A DNA stretch of 33,390 nt from JACQQW01 sp964520655 (GTDB taxonomy: Bacteria > Omnitrophota > Gorgyraeia > Zapsychrales > Fredricksoniimonadaceae): positions 1-33,390 of the forward strand of contig CAZFNI010000021.1 of assembly GCA_964520655.1 (NCBI GenBank), in the 5' to 3' direction. The translations under genes and the position numbers were made by a program. Under the pieces are notes generated by a model. That model searched no databases and was not told the DNA's origin. It worked only from the letters and a program-made list of their open reading frames with translations. Below are positions 16,236 to 23,396 of the stretch, piece after piece (the stretch's first letter is position 1; the number at the start of each line of letters is the position of its first letter).

Positions 16236-17462
16236 ATGCCTCCACTGGACATTCAAAAAGTCAGAGGGGATTTCCCGAATCTAAATATTACCGTCCATGG
16301 TAAGCCGCTTGTATATTTGGATAATGCGGCCACCACATTTAAACCGCGGACAGTGATCGATGCGGTCAGTGGGCACATGACCCTGGGGACAGCCAATGTG
16401 CACCGAGGTGTCCATTACTTAAGTGAACAGGCAACGATGCATTTTGAAGAGGCACGCAGCAAGGTTGGGGTGTTTCTTAATGCCCGCCGTCCAGCAGAGA
16501 TCATTTTCACCAAGGGTGCGACGGAATCGATCAATCTGGTCGCACATTCTTACGGGGGGTCGACCCTTAAGAAGGGGGATGAGATCATCATCTCTCACAT
16601 GGAGCACCATTCTAATATCGTCCCCTGGCAGATCCTTTGCCAGCAGACAGGGGCCGTGTTGAAAGTTATTCCCATGAACACTGACGGGGAACTGATCTGG
16701 GAAGAGTATGTGAAATTACTTAATCCTAGAACGCGTTTGGTGAGCGTTGTTTATGTTTCAAATTCTTTAGGAACGGTCAATCCGATCAAGAGGATGATCG
16801 ATGAGGCACATCGTGCCGGCGCTGTTGTTGTGGTTGATGCTGCGCAGGCTGTCACGCATTGTGCCATTGATGTCCAGGCATTAGATTGCGATTTTCTGGT
16901 CCTTTCTGGACATAAGCTCTTTGGCCCGACAGGTGTTGGTGTTCTTTATGGGAAAGAACGTTTGCTTGAATCCATGCCGCCGTACCAAAGCGGCGGGGAT
17001 ATGATCCGCAGCGTCACATTCAATCAAACAACATACAATACACTGCCCTACAAATTTGAAGCTGGAACTCCAGCGATCGCTGAGGTGATCGGTTTGGGCA
17101 AAGCCATTGATTATGTGTGTTCGATCGGATATGAATCGATGGCCCGCCATAAAGAGATGCTTTTAGCCTATGGAACAAAGGTATTGTCAGGGATCTCCGG
17201 TCTTAAATTGATCGGCACAGCAAAACAGAAAACATCCATTATTTCTTTTGTGATCGATAATATTCATCCTCACGACCTGGGGACGATCGTGGATGAAGAG
17301 GGCGTGGCTATTCGCACTGGACATCATTGCACGCAGCCTGTGTTGGAATTTTTCGGTATTCCGGCAACAGCCAGGGCTTCGCTGGCTTTTTACAATACAA
17401 CGGACGAGCTGGATGCGTTAGTCAGGGCCGTCAATAAAGCAAAGGCAGTGTTCCATGCGTGA
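16236..17462 (+). CDS. sufS: Cysteine desulfurase SufS (class II)
   Basis: SufS takes sulfur from L-cysteine as an enzyme persulfide and passes it to SufU. The 408-residue PLP enzyme shows LDNAATTFKPRTVIDA near the N-terminus, the PLP lysine in LSGHKLFGPTGVG (K227) and the persulfide cysteine in RTGHHCTQP (C365). The short loop around this cysteine marks a group II desulfurase. Its last 8 bases overlap sufU, indicating coupled translation of donor and acceptor. The closest alternative, a CsdA-type desulfurase, is unlikely given the operon. Confidence 0.97.
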   Translation: MPPLDIQKVRGDFPNLNITVHGKPLVYLDNAATTFKPRTVIDAVSGHMTLGTANVHRGVHYLSEQATMHFEEARSKVGVFLNARRPAEIIFTKGATESINLVAHSYGGSTLKKGDEIIISHMEHHSNIVPWQILCQQTGAVLKVIPMNTDGELIWEEYVKLLNPRTRLVSVVYVSNSLGTVNPIKRMIDEAHRAGAVVVVDAAQAVTHCAIDVQALDCDFLVLSGHKLFGPTGVGVLYGKERLLESMPPYQSGGDMIRSVTFNQTTYNTLPYKFEAGTPAIAEVIGLGKAIDYVCSIGYESMARHKEMLLAYGTKVLSGISGLKLIGTAKQKTSIISFVIDNIHPHDLGTIVDEEGVAIRTGHHCTQPVLEFFGIPATARASLAFYNTTDELDALVRAVNKAKAVFHA

Positions 17463-17901
17463 CGAACTCTATCAACAAACAATCCTGGAGCATAACCGGC
17501 ATCCGCGTAATTTCAGGAAGATGGAGGGGGCTACATATTTTGCTGAAGGGTATAATCCCTTGTGCGGGGATCATTTGTGGGTGTATATCAAGCTCGATGA
17601 TAAGAATTTGATCCAGGAAGTCACGTTTGAAGGCTCCGGTTGTGCTATCTCTAAAGCATCAGCCTCCATGATGACAGCAGCCCTTAAATCAAAATCCATA
17701 GATGAGGCCAATGTCCTGTTCCAGGAGTTCCATGATCTTGTTATTGGTAAACTGGACCCACGAACTGCCTTGCATCATCTGGATAAATTGGCCGTATTTT
17801 CTGGAATATGGCAATATCCCTCAAGAGTTAAGTGCGCGTCGCTGGGATGGCACACCATGCACGCGGCTTTACAAAAACGCCCTTCTGTTACAACAGAATG
17901 A
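17455..17901 (+). CDS. sufU: SufU zinc-dependent sulfurtransferase / scaffold
   Basis: SufU accepts sulfur from SufS and passes it to SufBCD. The 148-residue protein has the three cysteines and aspartate expected: C37 and D39 in NPLCGD, C63 in GSGCAIS and C127 in RVKCASLGWHT. The segment between the second and third cysteines is longer than in IscU, as in Bacillus SufU, which binds zinc through these residues. Together with the class II SufS this indicates a Gram-positive style SufSU branch rather than SufSE. It overlaps sufS by 8 bases and moaA by 4. Confidence 0.94.
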   Translation: MRDELYQQTILEHNRHPRNFRKMEGATYFAEGYNPLCGDHLWVYIKLDDKNLIQEVTFEGSGCAISKASASMMTAALKSKSIDEANVLFQEFHDLVIGKLDPRTALHHLDKLAVFSGIWQYPSRVKCASLGWHTMHAALQKRPSVTTE

Positions 17902-18908
17902 TCCAGGATAAATATTCCAGGCCTTTACATGATCTGCGCATCTCAGTCATTGATCGATGTAATTTTCGATGTCCGTACTGTATGCCCTCGGAGCAATTCC
18001 ACCATCATTATCAATTCCTTCCAGAAAAAGAATGGCTAAGTTTTCAAGAGATCGAGCGACTGGTGCGTATCACCGTTCCATTAGGTGTTAGAAAGCTTCG
18101 TTTAACAGGAGGAGAACCGCTGTTGCGGCCGAAACTGGATGAATTGGTCTCAATGCTTTCGAGTATCCCTGGCATCGAAGATATCGCATTGACAACTAAC
18201 GGCATGTTATTAAGGACATGGGCGAAACGCTTAAGATCAGCGGGCTTAAAACGCTTGACAGTGAGTTTAGACACGATCGATCCTGAGTTGTTTAATGTGT
18301 TAAGCGGCGGTCACGGAAAGCTCAGTGATGTTCTAACCGGCATCGAGGAAGCTGTGTCAGCTGGCTTTTCTGAGTTGAAGATCAATGCCGTGATCATGCG
18401 CGGCGTAAATGATGCGGGCATACTCGATCTTGCAAGGCATTTTCGCGGCACAGGGCATATTCTGCGCTTCATTGAATTTATGGATGTGGGCAACCAGAAT
18501 AACTGGGATCTGAACAATGTCGTCATGTCGGATGAGATCATTAAACTTGTTGCAGGACAGTTCCCCATAAAGCGGTTATTTGGGACTGAACAGGGTGGTA
18601 CAGCAGCACGCTATGAGTATCAAGATGGAGGGGGACAGATCGAATTTATTTCATCGGTCAGCCATGCTTTTTGCGGGACATGCCATCGCCTCAGATTATC
18701 TGCGGATGGGAAATTATATACGTGTTTATTTGCGGCTGACGGCTTTGACATTCGTGATAGTTTGCGTAATCATTCTTCGGATCATACCATCAAAGAGAAG
18801 GTCCAGGCTGTATGGCATAGCCGCAGTGACAGGTATTCTCAAGATCGTGCTCATCAACGTAAAGAGCACATGCATCCTAAGGTGGAGATGTTTAGGATCG
18901 GCGGTTGA
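17898..18908 (+). CDS. moaA: GTP 3',8-cyclase MoaA (molybdenum cofactor, step 1)
   Basis: MoaA is the radical SAM enzyme that, with MoaC, turns GTP into cyclic pyranopterin monophosphate. The 336-residue protein has the radical SAM cluster motif CNFRCPYC (C21, C25, C28), the TGGEPLLR segment, and a second C-terminal cluster ligated by C259, C262 and C276 (CGTCHRLRLSADGKLYTC). It ends in the conserved C-terminal Gly-Gly needed for activity. The start at 17898 overlaps the sufU stop as ATGA; an open extension upstream lies inside sufU and is not conserved. It is the last gene of the suf operon, so this two-cluster enzyme is co-expressed with Fe-S assembly. Its end lies 4 bases from the convergent murB end. 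Confidence 0.96.
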   Translation: MIQDKYSRPLHDLRISVIDRCNFRCPYCMPSEQFHHHYQFLPEKEWLSFQEIERLVRITVPLGVRKLRLTGGEPLLRPKLDELVSMLSSIPGIEDIALTTNGMLLRTWAKRLRSAGLKRLTVSLDTIDPELFNVLSGGHGKLSDVLTGIEEAVSAGFSELKINAVIMRGVNDAGILDLARHFRGTGHILRFIEFMDVGNQNNWDLNNVVMSDEIIKLVAGQFPIKRLFGTEQGGTAARYEYQDGGGQIEFISSVSHAFCGTCHRLRLSADGKLYTCLFAADGFDIRDSLRNHSSDHTIKEKVQAVWHSRSDRYSQDRAHQRKEHMHPKVEMFRIGG

Positions 18909-18912
18909 GTGA

Positions 18913-19866
18913 TCACCAAAATATTTTACGGCGGGATTCCGGGATATTATCAAACTCTCCAAGGAAAAGCACTTCGCGTTTTAGATCAAATCCGAATTTT
19001 TCCTGAACAATCGATCTCATCTTAGATTGCAGATCATAGACATCCAAAGCGGTGCAGTCCTTGCCTTTAACGATGATATTGGCATGTTTGTCGAAAATAA
19101 AAGCTCCACCTGCGCGTAACGATTTTCCGCCTGCCTGTTCCAGGAACCAGCCTGCGGCTTGGCGTTTCTCAGCTTTTGACGTCGGTTCAATATTACGAAA
19201 GAAGCTGCCGGCACATGGATGAAGAGAGAGATCCGGGTGTTTTAATGCGCGTTCTTTGAGTATGCCAGCACGTTCTATGGCAAGGGTTTTAGGATCTTCC
19301 TGATACAGGGCGAAGGTGACTTGGGCAATGATCTCACCTGTTTCTTTGATCTTGGAATTCCGGTAAGTGAATTCAAAATAATCTGGGCCGACTTCTTTCA
19401 TTTCTCCATGTTGGTCAATGATGAGGGCTGACTTTAGAATATCACCCACCTGTTTACCCCAGGCCCCTGCATTGCCGGCAACAGCCCCACCCACAGTTCC
19501 AGGGATACCAGAAGTAAAGACTAATCCTCCAAGCCCCTCTTCAACGCTGCTTAGTGCGGCGCTGTCTAAATGAGTGGAGGCATCGATGCTGAGGTCATTG
19601 CCATGCCTTGATATCGATGGCACAGGGTCTTCATAGCGGATGACGACACTGTCAATCCCTTTATCGGCAGCCACAATATTAGAGCCGCCGCCCATTAGTA
19701 TAAAAGGGGTTTTGTCGTTGATGAGATATTTAATGATCTGTTGAAGTTCTTGAGGCTTAGAACATTGGATCAGATAACGGCAGGGGCCACCCAGCTGAAA
19801 AGTTGTGAATTGGGATAGTAATGCTTTTGGGATAACTTTTGTGCCATGAACTTCAGGAATCGGCAT
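18913..19866 (-). CDS. murB: UDP-N-acetylenolpyruvoylglucosamine reductase MurB
   Basis: MurB is the FAD- and NADPH-dependent enzyme that makes UDP-N-acetylmuramate for peptidoglycan. The 317-residue protein shows FTTFQLGGPCRYLI, the FAD-binding LMGGGSNIVAADKG, SGIPGTVGGAVAGNAGAWG, TYRNSKIK with the substrate arginine, and AGSFFRN with the catalytic serine. The C-terminal AFIFDKHANIIV stretch carries the region of the final acid. The length is typical. It is the last gene of the ispH operon and overlaps the rhodanese gene by 14 bases. No other cell-wall gene is nearby, so it sits away from the usual mur cluster. Confidence 0.95.
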   Translation of the reverse strand: MPIPEVHGTKVIPKALLSQFTTFQLGGPCRYLIQCSKPQELQQIIKYLINDKTPFILMGGGSNIVAADKGIDSVVIRYEDPVPSISRHGNDLSIDASTHLDSAALSSVEEGLGGLVFTSGIPGTVGGAVAGNAGAWGKQVGDILKSALIIDQHGEMKEVGPDYFEFTYRNSKIKETGEIIAQVTFALYQEDPKTLAIERAGILKERALKHPDLSLHPCAGSFFRNIEPTSKAEKRQAAGWFLEQAGGKSLRAGGAFIFDKHANIIVKGKDCTALDVYDLQSKMRSIVQEKFGFDLKREVLFLGEFDNIPESRRKIFW

Positions 19867-20173
19867 AGCCGTTTTCCTCTAGATATTGATTAAAAGAAGC
19901 CATGCCGTGATTAACAGAAAGTGCGTGAATGCCTTTGGACTGCAGTATTTCTGCCAGATAATGACTGCGTCCGCCTTTGGCGCATACAAGGAGATAGGAA
20001 TGATTTGTTTTGAAATAATCCATTTTTTTATCGGCTTGAGATAAAGGGATAAAAGCAATGTTTTTAGTTCGCGGGGCAAATGCTTCACATTCTTCAGGTT
20101 CGCGGATATCAACGGCCTGGAATTTTTTGAATTGATCAGGTGAGAGGGAATCAATGTCAAGATCGATATTCAT
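19853..20173 (-). CDS. Single-domain rhodanese-like sulfurtransferase
   Basis: This 106-residue single rhodanese domain contains VDIREPEECEAF and the active-site loop CAKGGR (C64 to R69), the six-residue CX4R loop of sulfur-specific rhodaneses. The start at 20173 is preceded by AAAGGAG; an open extension to 20215 overlaps moaE and lacks support. No signal peptide is present, so the protein is cytoplasmic. It lies 2 bases after moaE. Rhodanese domains supply sulfur to MoaD-type carriers in human MOCS3, so a role in molybdopterin sulfuration is a fair inference. General sulfur handling is the alternative. Confidence 0.87.
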   Translation of the reverse strand: MNIDLDIDSLSPDQFKKFQAVDIREPEECEAFAPRTKNIAFIPLSQADKKMDYFKTNHSYLLVCAKGGRSHYLAEILQSKGIHALSVNHGMASFNQYLEENGYADS

Positions 20174-20175
20174 GA

Positions 20176-20610
20176 TCACTCCTTTAATAGTGGTGTTTGC
20201 GGGCCATACAACCATTGTGATGTCCCGTCAGTAAAATATTCTTTTTTCCATATGATCAGGCGTTTTTTGATGTTTTCAATGAGGTATTGGCAAGCGTTAA
20301 AACTGTCTTGACGATGGATGGACCAAACACCGATCCAGACAGCTGATTCCCCAACCATCACTGTGTTGATGCGCTGCACACAAGCGGCCCTTTGGATCGG
20401 GAAAGACGCAAGGGTCTCTTCGATGATCTTAGTGCCTTCATTTTTACAGGCAGTTTCATCAGCAACATAAAGAAGAGAGCGGACCTCTTTGTTGTTTTTA
20501 CGATCCGCCCGGACGATCCCTTCGAAAGACACAAGGCTGCCGTAATTTGTGCTTTTGAAGTTATCTTTTATGCGTTGAATGTTGATGTGATTTTCTTGAA
20601 GAAGAAACAT
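20176..20610 (-). CDS. moaE: Molybdopterin synthase catalytic subunit MoaE
   Basis: MoaE, with the thiocarboxylated small subunit MoaD, inserts two sulfurs into cyclic pyranopterin monophosphate to make molybdopterin. The 144-residue protein shows SFEGIVRADRKNNKEV followed by LLY, then VGESAVWIGVWSIHRQDSF, and the catalytic lysine region ENIKKRLIIWKKE, where K115 and K122 keep the 7-residue spacing of E. coli K119 and K126. I start at 20610 (MFLLQENH); the frame is open upstream to 20856 but that stretch runs antisense-free inside the ferredoxin gene in another frame and has no MoaE similarity. No moaD or moaC is in the window. Confidence 0.9.
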   Translation of the reverse strand: MFLLQENHINIQRIKDNFKSTNYGSLVSFEGIVRADRKNNKEVRSLLYVADETACKNEGTKIIEETLASFPIQRAACVQRINTVMVGESAVWIGVWSIHRQDSFNACQYLIENIKKRLIIWKKEYFTDGTSQWLYGPQTPLLKE

Positions 20611-20617
20611 ATGTTTT

Positions 20618-20872
20618 CTAGAAAGTGACTTTAACTGTTCCGGATAAGATCTTGCACTGACAGCTGAGGCGATGGTTGCGATCCTGGGCCAATTCAAGCT
20701 CTTCACGGTTAAGTTCATTAAGATTCTCTGAACCTTCAAGGACCTCGATCTGGCATGTTCCGCATACACCAGAGTTGCAGGAGAAGGGGATGCCGGCATT
20801 CTCACAGATCTCCGCGATGGGTGCTCCATCAGGGACATCATATTCAGTTTGGGCAATGATCAATTTGGCCAT
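20618..20872 (-). CDS. [2Fe-2S] ferredoxin
   Basis: This small 84-residue ferredoxin has CX4CX2C (C32, C37, C40) and a fourth cysteine C71, the plant/adrenodoxin-type beta-grasp pattern. GIPFSCNSGVCGTC is the cluster loop. The start at 20872 (MAKLIIAQTEYDVPDG) has AGGAG a few bases before it; the open extension to 20983 lies within ispH. It begins one base after the ispH stop, so the two are tightly coupled. IspH and IspG both need low-potential electrons from a ferredoxin or flavodoxin, making this protein a good candidate donor. The assignment of partner is inference. Confidence 0.92.
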   Translation of the reverse strand: MAKLIIAQTEYDVPDGAPIAEICENAGIPFSCNSGVCGTCQIEVLEGSENLNELNREELELAQDRNHRLSCQCKILSGTVKVTF

Positions 20873-20873
20873 A

Positions 20874-21800
20874 TTACTCCTGGAAGTGCAGCACAGGGAA
20901 AACAATGTTCTTTTCCGGGTTGTCAAACTCATGGACAACGGCATCAGGATATTCCAAGAGGATCTGGTCAATGATCTCATCAACCAGATAGCGGGGTACG
21001 GATGCGCCGGAACTTAAGCCGACTTTATTCTTCCCTTTTAGAAAGTTCAAGTTCAACTGCTTGGCATTATCAATGATATGGCTTTCAACGCCGCATTGCT
21101 CGCCGGTTTCCCTTAAGCGGTTGCTGTTAGAGGAATGGGGAGATCCGCAAATGATGATCATATCGCAAAAACTGGCCAGTTCTTTTACGGCATCCTGGCG
21201 GTTTTGGGTGGCATAACAGATATCTGAGCGTAAAGGGCCGATCAATCTGGGGAATTTTTGTTTTAGTTTCTCGATGATCCCTTTGGTTTCGTCAACGGAT
21301 AATGTCGTCTGGGTGATATAGGAGACTTTTTTAGCGGGATCAATTGTCAATGCCTCGACATCTTTTTCGTTCTCGACAATATGCAGCAGATCAGGGCGGA
21401 CGTATCCGGATGTTCCGATCAATTCCTGGTGGCCGACATGCCCTATCAGAACGGTGTCGATGTCCTGACCAGAGAACTTTACAGCTTCTTTGTGGACTTT
21501 TGTCACCAGCGGACAGGTGGCATCGACAAATTTCAGTTTTCTATGACGGGCATTGTTAATAATATGTGGTGGCACGCCATGTGCAGAAAAAATGATGCGT
21601 CCTTCTGAAGGAACATCGTCCAGGTTCTCTACAAAGATGACGCCGCGCTTTTTCATATCGTCCACAACAGCCGTATTATGCACGATATCATGATAGACGT
21701 AAAGTGGGGTCCCGTAGGTCGAAAGGGCCAATTCAACGATATCGATGGCGCTGGCAACTCCTGCACAGAAGCCCTGGGTTTTAGCGAGATAAATGTCCAT
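20874..21800 (-). CDS. ispH: 4-hydroxy-3-methylbut-2-enyl diphosphate reductase IspH
   Basis: IspH performs the last step of the MEP isoprenoid pathway, reducing HMBPP to IPP and DMAPP with a [4Fe-4S] cluster. The 308-residue protein has the three cluster cysteines C12 (QGFCAGV), C96 (DATCPLV) and C195 (DICYATQNRQ), and the catalytic glutamate E126 in GHQELIGTSG. IspH is a cytosolic enzyme; no transmembrane segment is seen. It is the first gene of a minus-strand operon with ferredoxin, moaE, rhodanese and murB, and it diverges from ispG, which carries out the preceding step. No convincing Shine-Dalgarno sequence precedes the ATG. Confidence 0.97.
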   Translation of the reverse strand: MDIYLAKTQGFCAGVASAIDIVELALSTYGTPLYVYHDIVHNTAVVDDMKKRGVIFVENLDDVPSEGRIIFSAHGVPPHIINNARHRKLKFVDATCPLVTKVHKEAVKFSGQDIDTVLIGHVGHQELIGTSGYVRPDLLHIVENEKDVEALTIDPAKKVSYITQTTLSVDETKGIIEKLKQKFPRLIGPLRSDICYATQNRQDAVKELASFCDMIIICGSPHSSNSNRLRETGEQCGVESHIIDNAKQLNLNFLKGKNKVGLSSGASVPRYLVDEIIDQILLEYPDAVVHEFDNPEKNIVFPVLHFQE

Positions 21801-21827
21801 GTTGGTCCATGATCAAGCGGTTTTTAT

Positions 21828-21855
21828 TGCTTTTCTCTGCATCGTTTCCTATAAT
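21828..21855 (+). promoter_or_regulatory. candidate ispG promoter
   Basis: A perfect TATAAT at 21850-21855 is preceded after a 16-bp spacer by TTGCTT at 21828-21833. Transcription would start near 21862 and give a leader of about 38 bases to the ispG ATG at 21900. The -10 is exact and the -35 moderate. Confidence 0.45.
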
Positions 21856-21864
21856 ATGGGCTCA

Positions 21865-21892
21865 ATTATAGCATTAATCATCAGAGAGTAAA
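21865..21892 (-). promoter_or_regulatory. candidate ispH operon promoter, face to face with the ispG promoter
   Basis: On the minus strand TTTACT (21892-21887) is followed by a 16-bp spacer and a perfect TATAAT (21870-21865). The two -10 boxes of ispG and ispH lie on opposite strands only 9 bases apart (TATAAT then ATTATA on the plus strand), so the two polymerases would compete for the same DNA. Confidence 0.45.
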
Positions 21893-21899
21893 TCATTTT

Positions 21900-23117
21900 A
21901 TGCGTTCGATCACCCGTCGAAAAACACCGATTGTTACGATCGGGAAACTCATTCTTGGCAGTGCTCATCCGATCCGCATCCAGTCCATGACCGATACGCC
22001 GACAGCTGATGTGGAATCGACTTATCAGCAAACAAGATCATTGATCGATGCAGGTTCGGAATTAGTCCGTTGGACGATCAATGATCATGAGGCGGCAGCG
22101 GGTGCTGTTACTGTCATCAAGCGTTTAAGGGCAGAGGGATTCCAGACGCCGATCATCGGGGATTTTCATTTTAATGGCCACTTGATCCTGACGAAAAATC
22201 CAGAAACCGCGGCATTGCTGGATAAATATCGCATTAATCCCGGCAATGTTGGCAAGGGCAAGCAGCATGACGATAATTTTGCCCAGATCATTAAGATCGC
22301 GGTGGCTAACGGCAAGGCCGTGCGCATTGGTGTCAATTGGGGGTCTCTGGACCAGGAACTATTGACCGAGTTGATGGATGCCAACGCTAAAACAGATCAT
22401 CCTGAAGATTTTAGTGCAGTGACTCAGAGTGCCATGGTCGAAAGTGCGCTGCGCAGCGCCCAATATGCGGTTTCGCTGGGGCTGCCGAAAGAGAAGATCA
22501 TTCTCTCTGTCAAAATGTCCGTATTGCAGGACATGGTTGCTGTTTATCAACGTTTAGCCAACTCTTGTGATCTTGCCCTTCATTTGGGGTTAACTGAGGC
22601 AGGCGCGGATATCAAAGGAGCGGTTTCCTCAGCGGCCGCTTTGTCCATTCTTTTGCAGCAGGGTATCGGCGATACGATCCGTGTTTCCCTTACGCCTCAA
22701 CCCAATGTGCCTCGGTCTAAAGAGGTGGAAGTCTGTAAAGAGATATTGCAGGCCATGGGTTTTCGATATTTTTCTCCGTCCGTGACAAGTTGTCCCGGCT
22801 GCGGCCGCACCAGTAGCGATTATTTTCAATATTTGGCACAGGACATCAATGCCCATATTAAACTGAAAATGCCTTTTTGGAAGAAGGCGTATCCTGGTGT
22901 TGAGCAACTTAAGATCGCGGTCATGGGATGTGTGGTCAATGGCCCGGGTGAGAGCAGGCATGCGGATATCGGGATCAGCTTGCCGGGGGCTTCTGAAACA
23001 CCCATTGCCCCTGTTTATGTAGATGGCAAGGAGTCAGTATTATTAAAAGGGGATCGTATCAAAGAAGAATTCATATCTATCCTGGAGGGATATATTCATC
23101 GGAAGTATGGGGGATAA
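21900..23117 (+). CDS. ispG: 4-hydroxy-3-methylbut-2-en-1-yl diphosphate synthase IspG
   Basis: IspG converts MEcPP to HMBPP with a [4Fe-4S] cluster and two electrons. The 405-residue protein begins TRRKTPIVTIGKLILG and SAHPIRIQSMTDTPTADV, the usual TIM-barrel start, and carries the C-terminal cluster ligands C298 and C301 (CPGCGR), C344 (GCVVNGPGE) and the coordinating E351. It is a little longer than E. coli IspG, with no large plant-type insertion visible. It is divergent from ispH and stands alone on the plus strand, followed by a 288-bp non-coding interval. Confidence 0.96.
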   Translation: MRSITRRKTPIVTIGKLILGSAHPIRIQSMTDTPTADVESTYQQTRSLIDAGSELVRWTINDHEAAAGAVTVIKRLRAEGFQTPIIGDFHFNGHLILTKNPETAALLDKYRINPGNVGKGKQHDDNFAQIIKIAVANGKAVRIGVNWGSLDQELLTELMDANAKTDHPEDFSAVTQSAMVESALRSAQYAVSLGLPKEKIILSVKMSVLQDMVAVYQRLANSCDLALHLGLTEAGADIKGAVSSAAALSILLQQGIGDTIRVSLTPQPNVPRSKEVEVCKEILQAMGFRYFSPSVTSCPGCGRTSSDYFQYLAQDINAHIKLKMPFWKKAYPGVEQLKIAVMGCVVNGPGESRHADIGISLPGASETPIAPVYVDGKESVLLKGDRIKEEFISILEGYIHRKYGG

Positions 23118-23137
23118 ATAAACTTTTTGTCCATGTT

Positions 23138-23182
23138 AAGTGACGGGGCGAGTTCATGAGCGACGAAACTCCCCCGTCACTT
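23138..23182. repeat. long near-perfect inverted repeat downstream of ispG
   Basis: The arms are AAGTGACGGGG (23138-23148) and CCCCGTCACTT (23172-23182), perfectly complementary over 11 bp. They continue after one bulged C at 23149 with GAGTT (23150-23154) against AACTC (23167-23171). This makes a 16-bp stem with a 12-base loop at 23155-23166. A degenerate third arm, GCAAGTGTTACGGGGG, lies at 23239-23254. No T-run follows either arm, so it is not a standard intrinsic terminator. It could be a 3' end stabiliser for ispG mRNA, a protein-binding palindrome or a dispersed repeat. Confidence 0.75.
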
Positions 23183-23187
23183 GCCAT

Positions 23188-23235
23188 ATTAACCAAAACA
23201 ACAACGATTAACCACCAGCGTTCGCGAAATTAACC
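23188..23235 (+). repeat. three direct ATTAACC heptamers
   Basis: ATTAACC occurs at 23188-23194, 23207-23213 and 23229-23235, that is, with spacings of 19 and 22 bases, about two helical turns. A TTCGCGAA palindrome (23221-23228) touches the third copy. Spaced identical heptamers suggest binding sites for a regulator of the downstream sigma operon. The set is short enough that chance is possible in AT-rich intergenic DNA. Confidence 0.4.
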
Positions 23236-23328
23236 CGTGCAAGTGTTACGGGGGCTGGGGGGTGTTGAGGAGTGAATGAATCTTGCCCGGGTGCTTAACA
23301 TTCATGCTATTTATATTCGCAAAGATTT

Positions 23329-23354
23329 TGTAACTTTTAGAGCTCTCCTGCGTT
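23329..23354 (+). promoter_or_regulatory. candidate ECF-type autoregulatory promoter
   Basis: TGTAAC at 23329-23334 is followed after exactly 16 bases by CGTT at 23351-23354. Promoters of several ECF sigma factors have an AAC-containing -35 and a CGT-containing -10 at this distance (for example TGTAAC/TGAAAC with CGTC in Bacillus). The site lies directly upstream of the ECF sigma gene, where autoregulation is common. Transcription would begin near 23360, leaving a leader of about 45 bases. Confidence 0.35.
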
Positions 23355-23396
23355 TAAAGCGTAGGAGAGAGAAAAGCCCATACCTAGGATGGGCTT
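23343..23396 (+). promoter_or_regulatory. two tandem hairpins in the leader of the ECF sigma gene
   Basis: Hairpin 1 pairs CTCTCCT (23343-23349) with AGGAGAG (23363-23369), extended inward by a G-T wobble and C-G, G-C pairs, and covers the candidate ECF -10. Hairpin 2 pairs AAGCCCAT (23374-23381) with ATGGGCTT (23389-23396), 8 perfect bp with a 7-base loop, and ends 9 bases before the ATG. No T-run follows, so these are not terminators. Hairpin 2 would sit at the edge of the ribosome-binding region and could limit translation. Confidence 0.55.

Noticed and set aside
18909..18916. GTGATCAC palindrome between the moaA and murB ends as a regulatory site
   Set aside because: Eight bases in a 4-bp convergent gap, largely fixed by the two stop codons; too short to interpret.
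20611..20856. 82-residue extension of moaE
   Set aside because: It is the ferredoxin gene read in another frame and has no MoaE similarity.
23138..23182. Intrinsic terminator for ispG
   Set aside because: The stem is strong but no T-run follows on either strand, so it is listed as an inverted repeat instead.
23250..23262. G-quadruplex in the GGGGG-CT-GGGGGG stretch
   Set aside because: Only two G-tracts are present; a two-layer structure would be weak and there is no supporting context.
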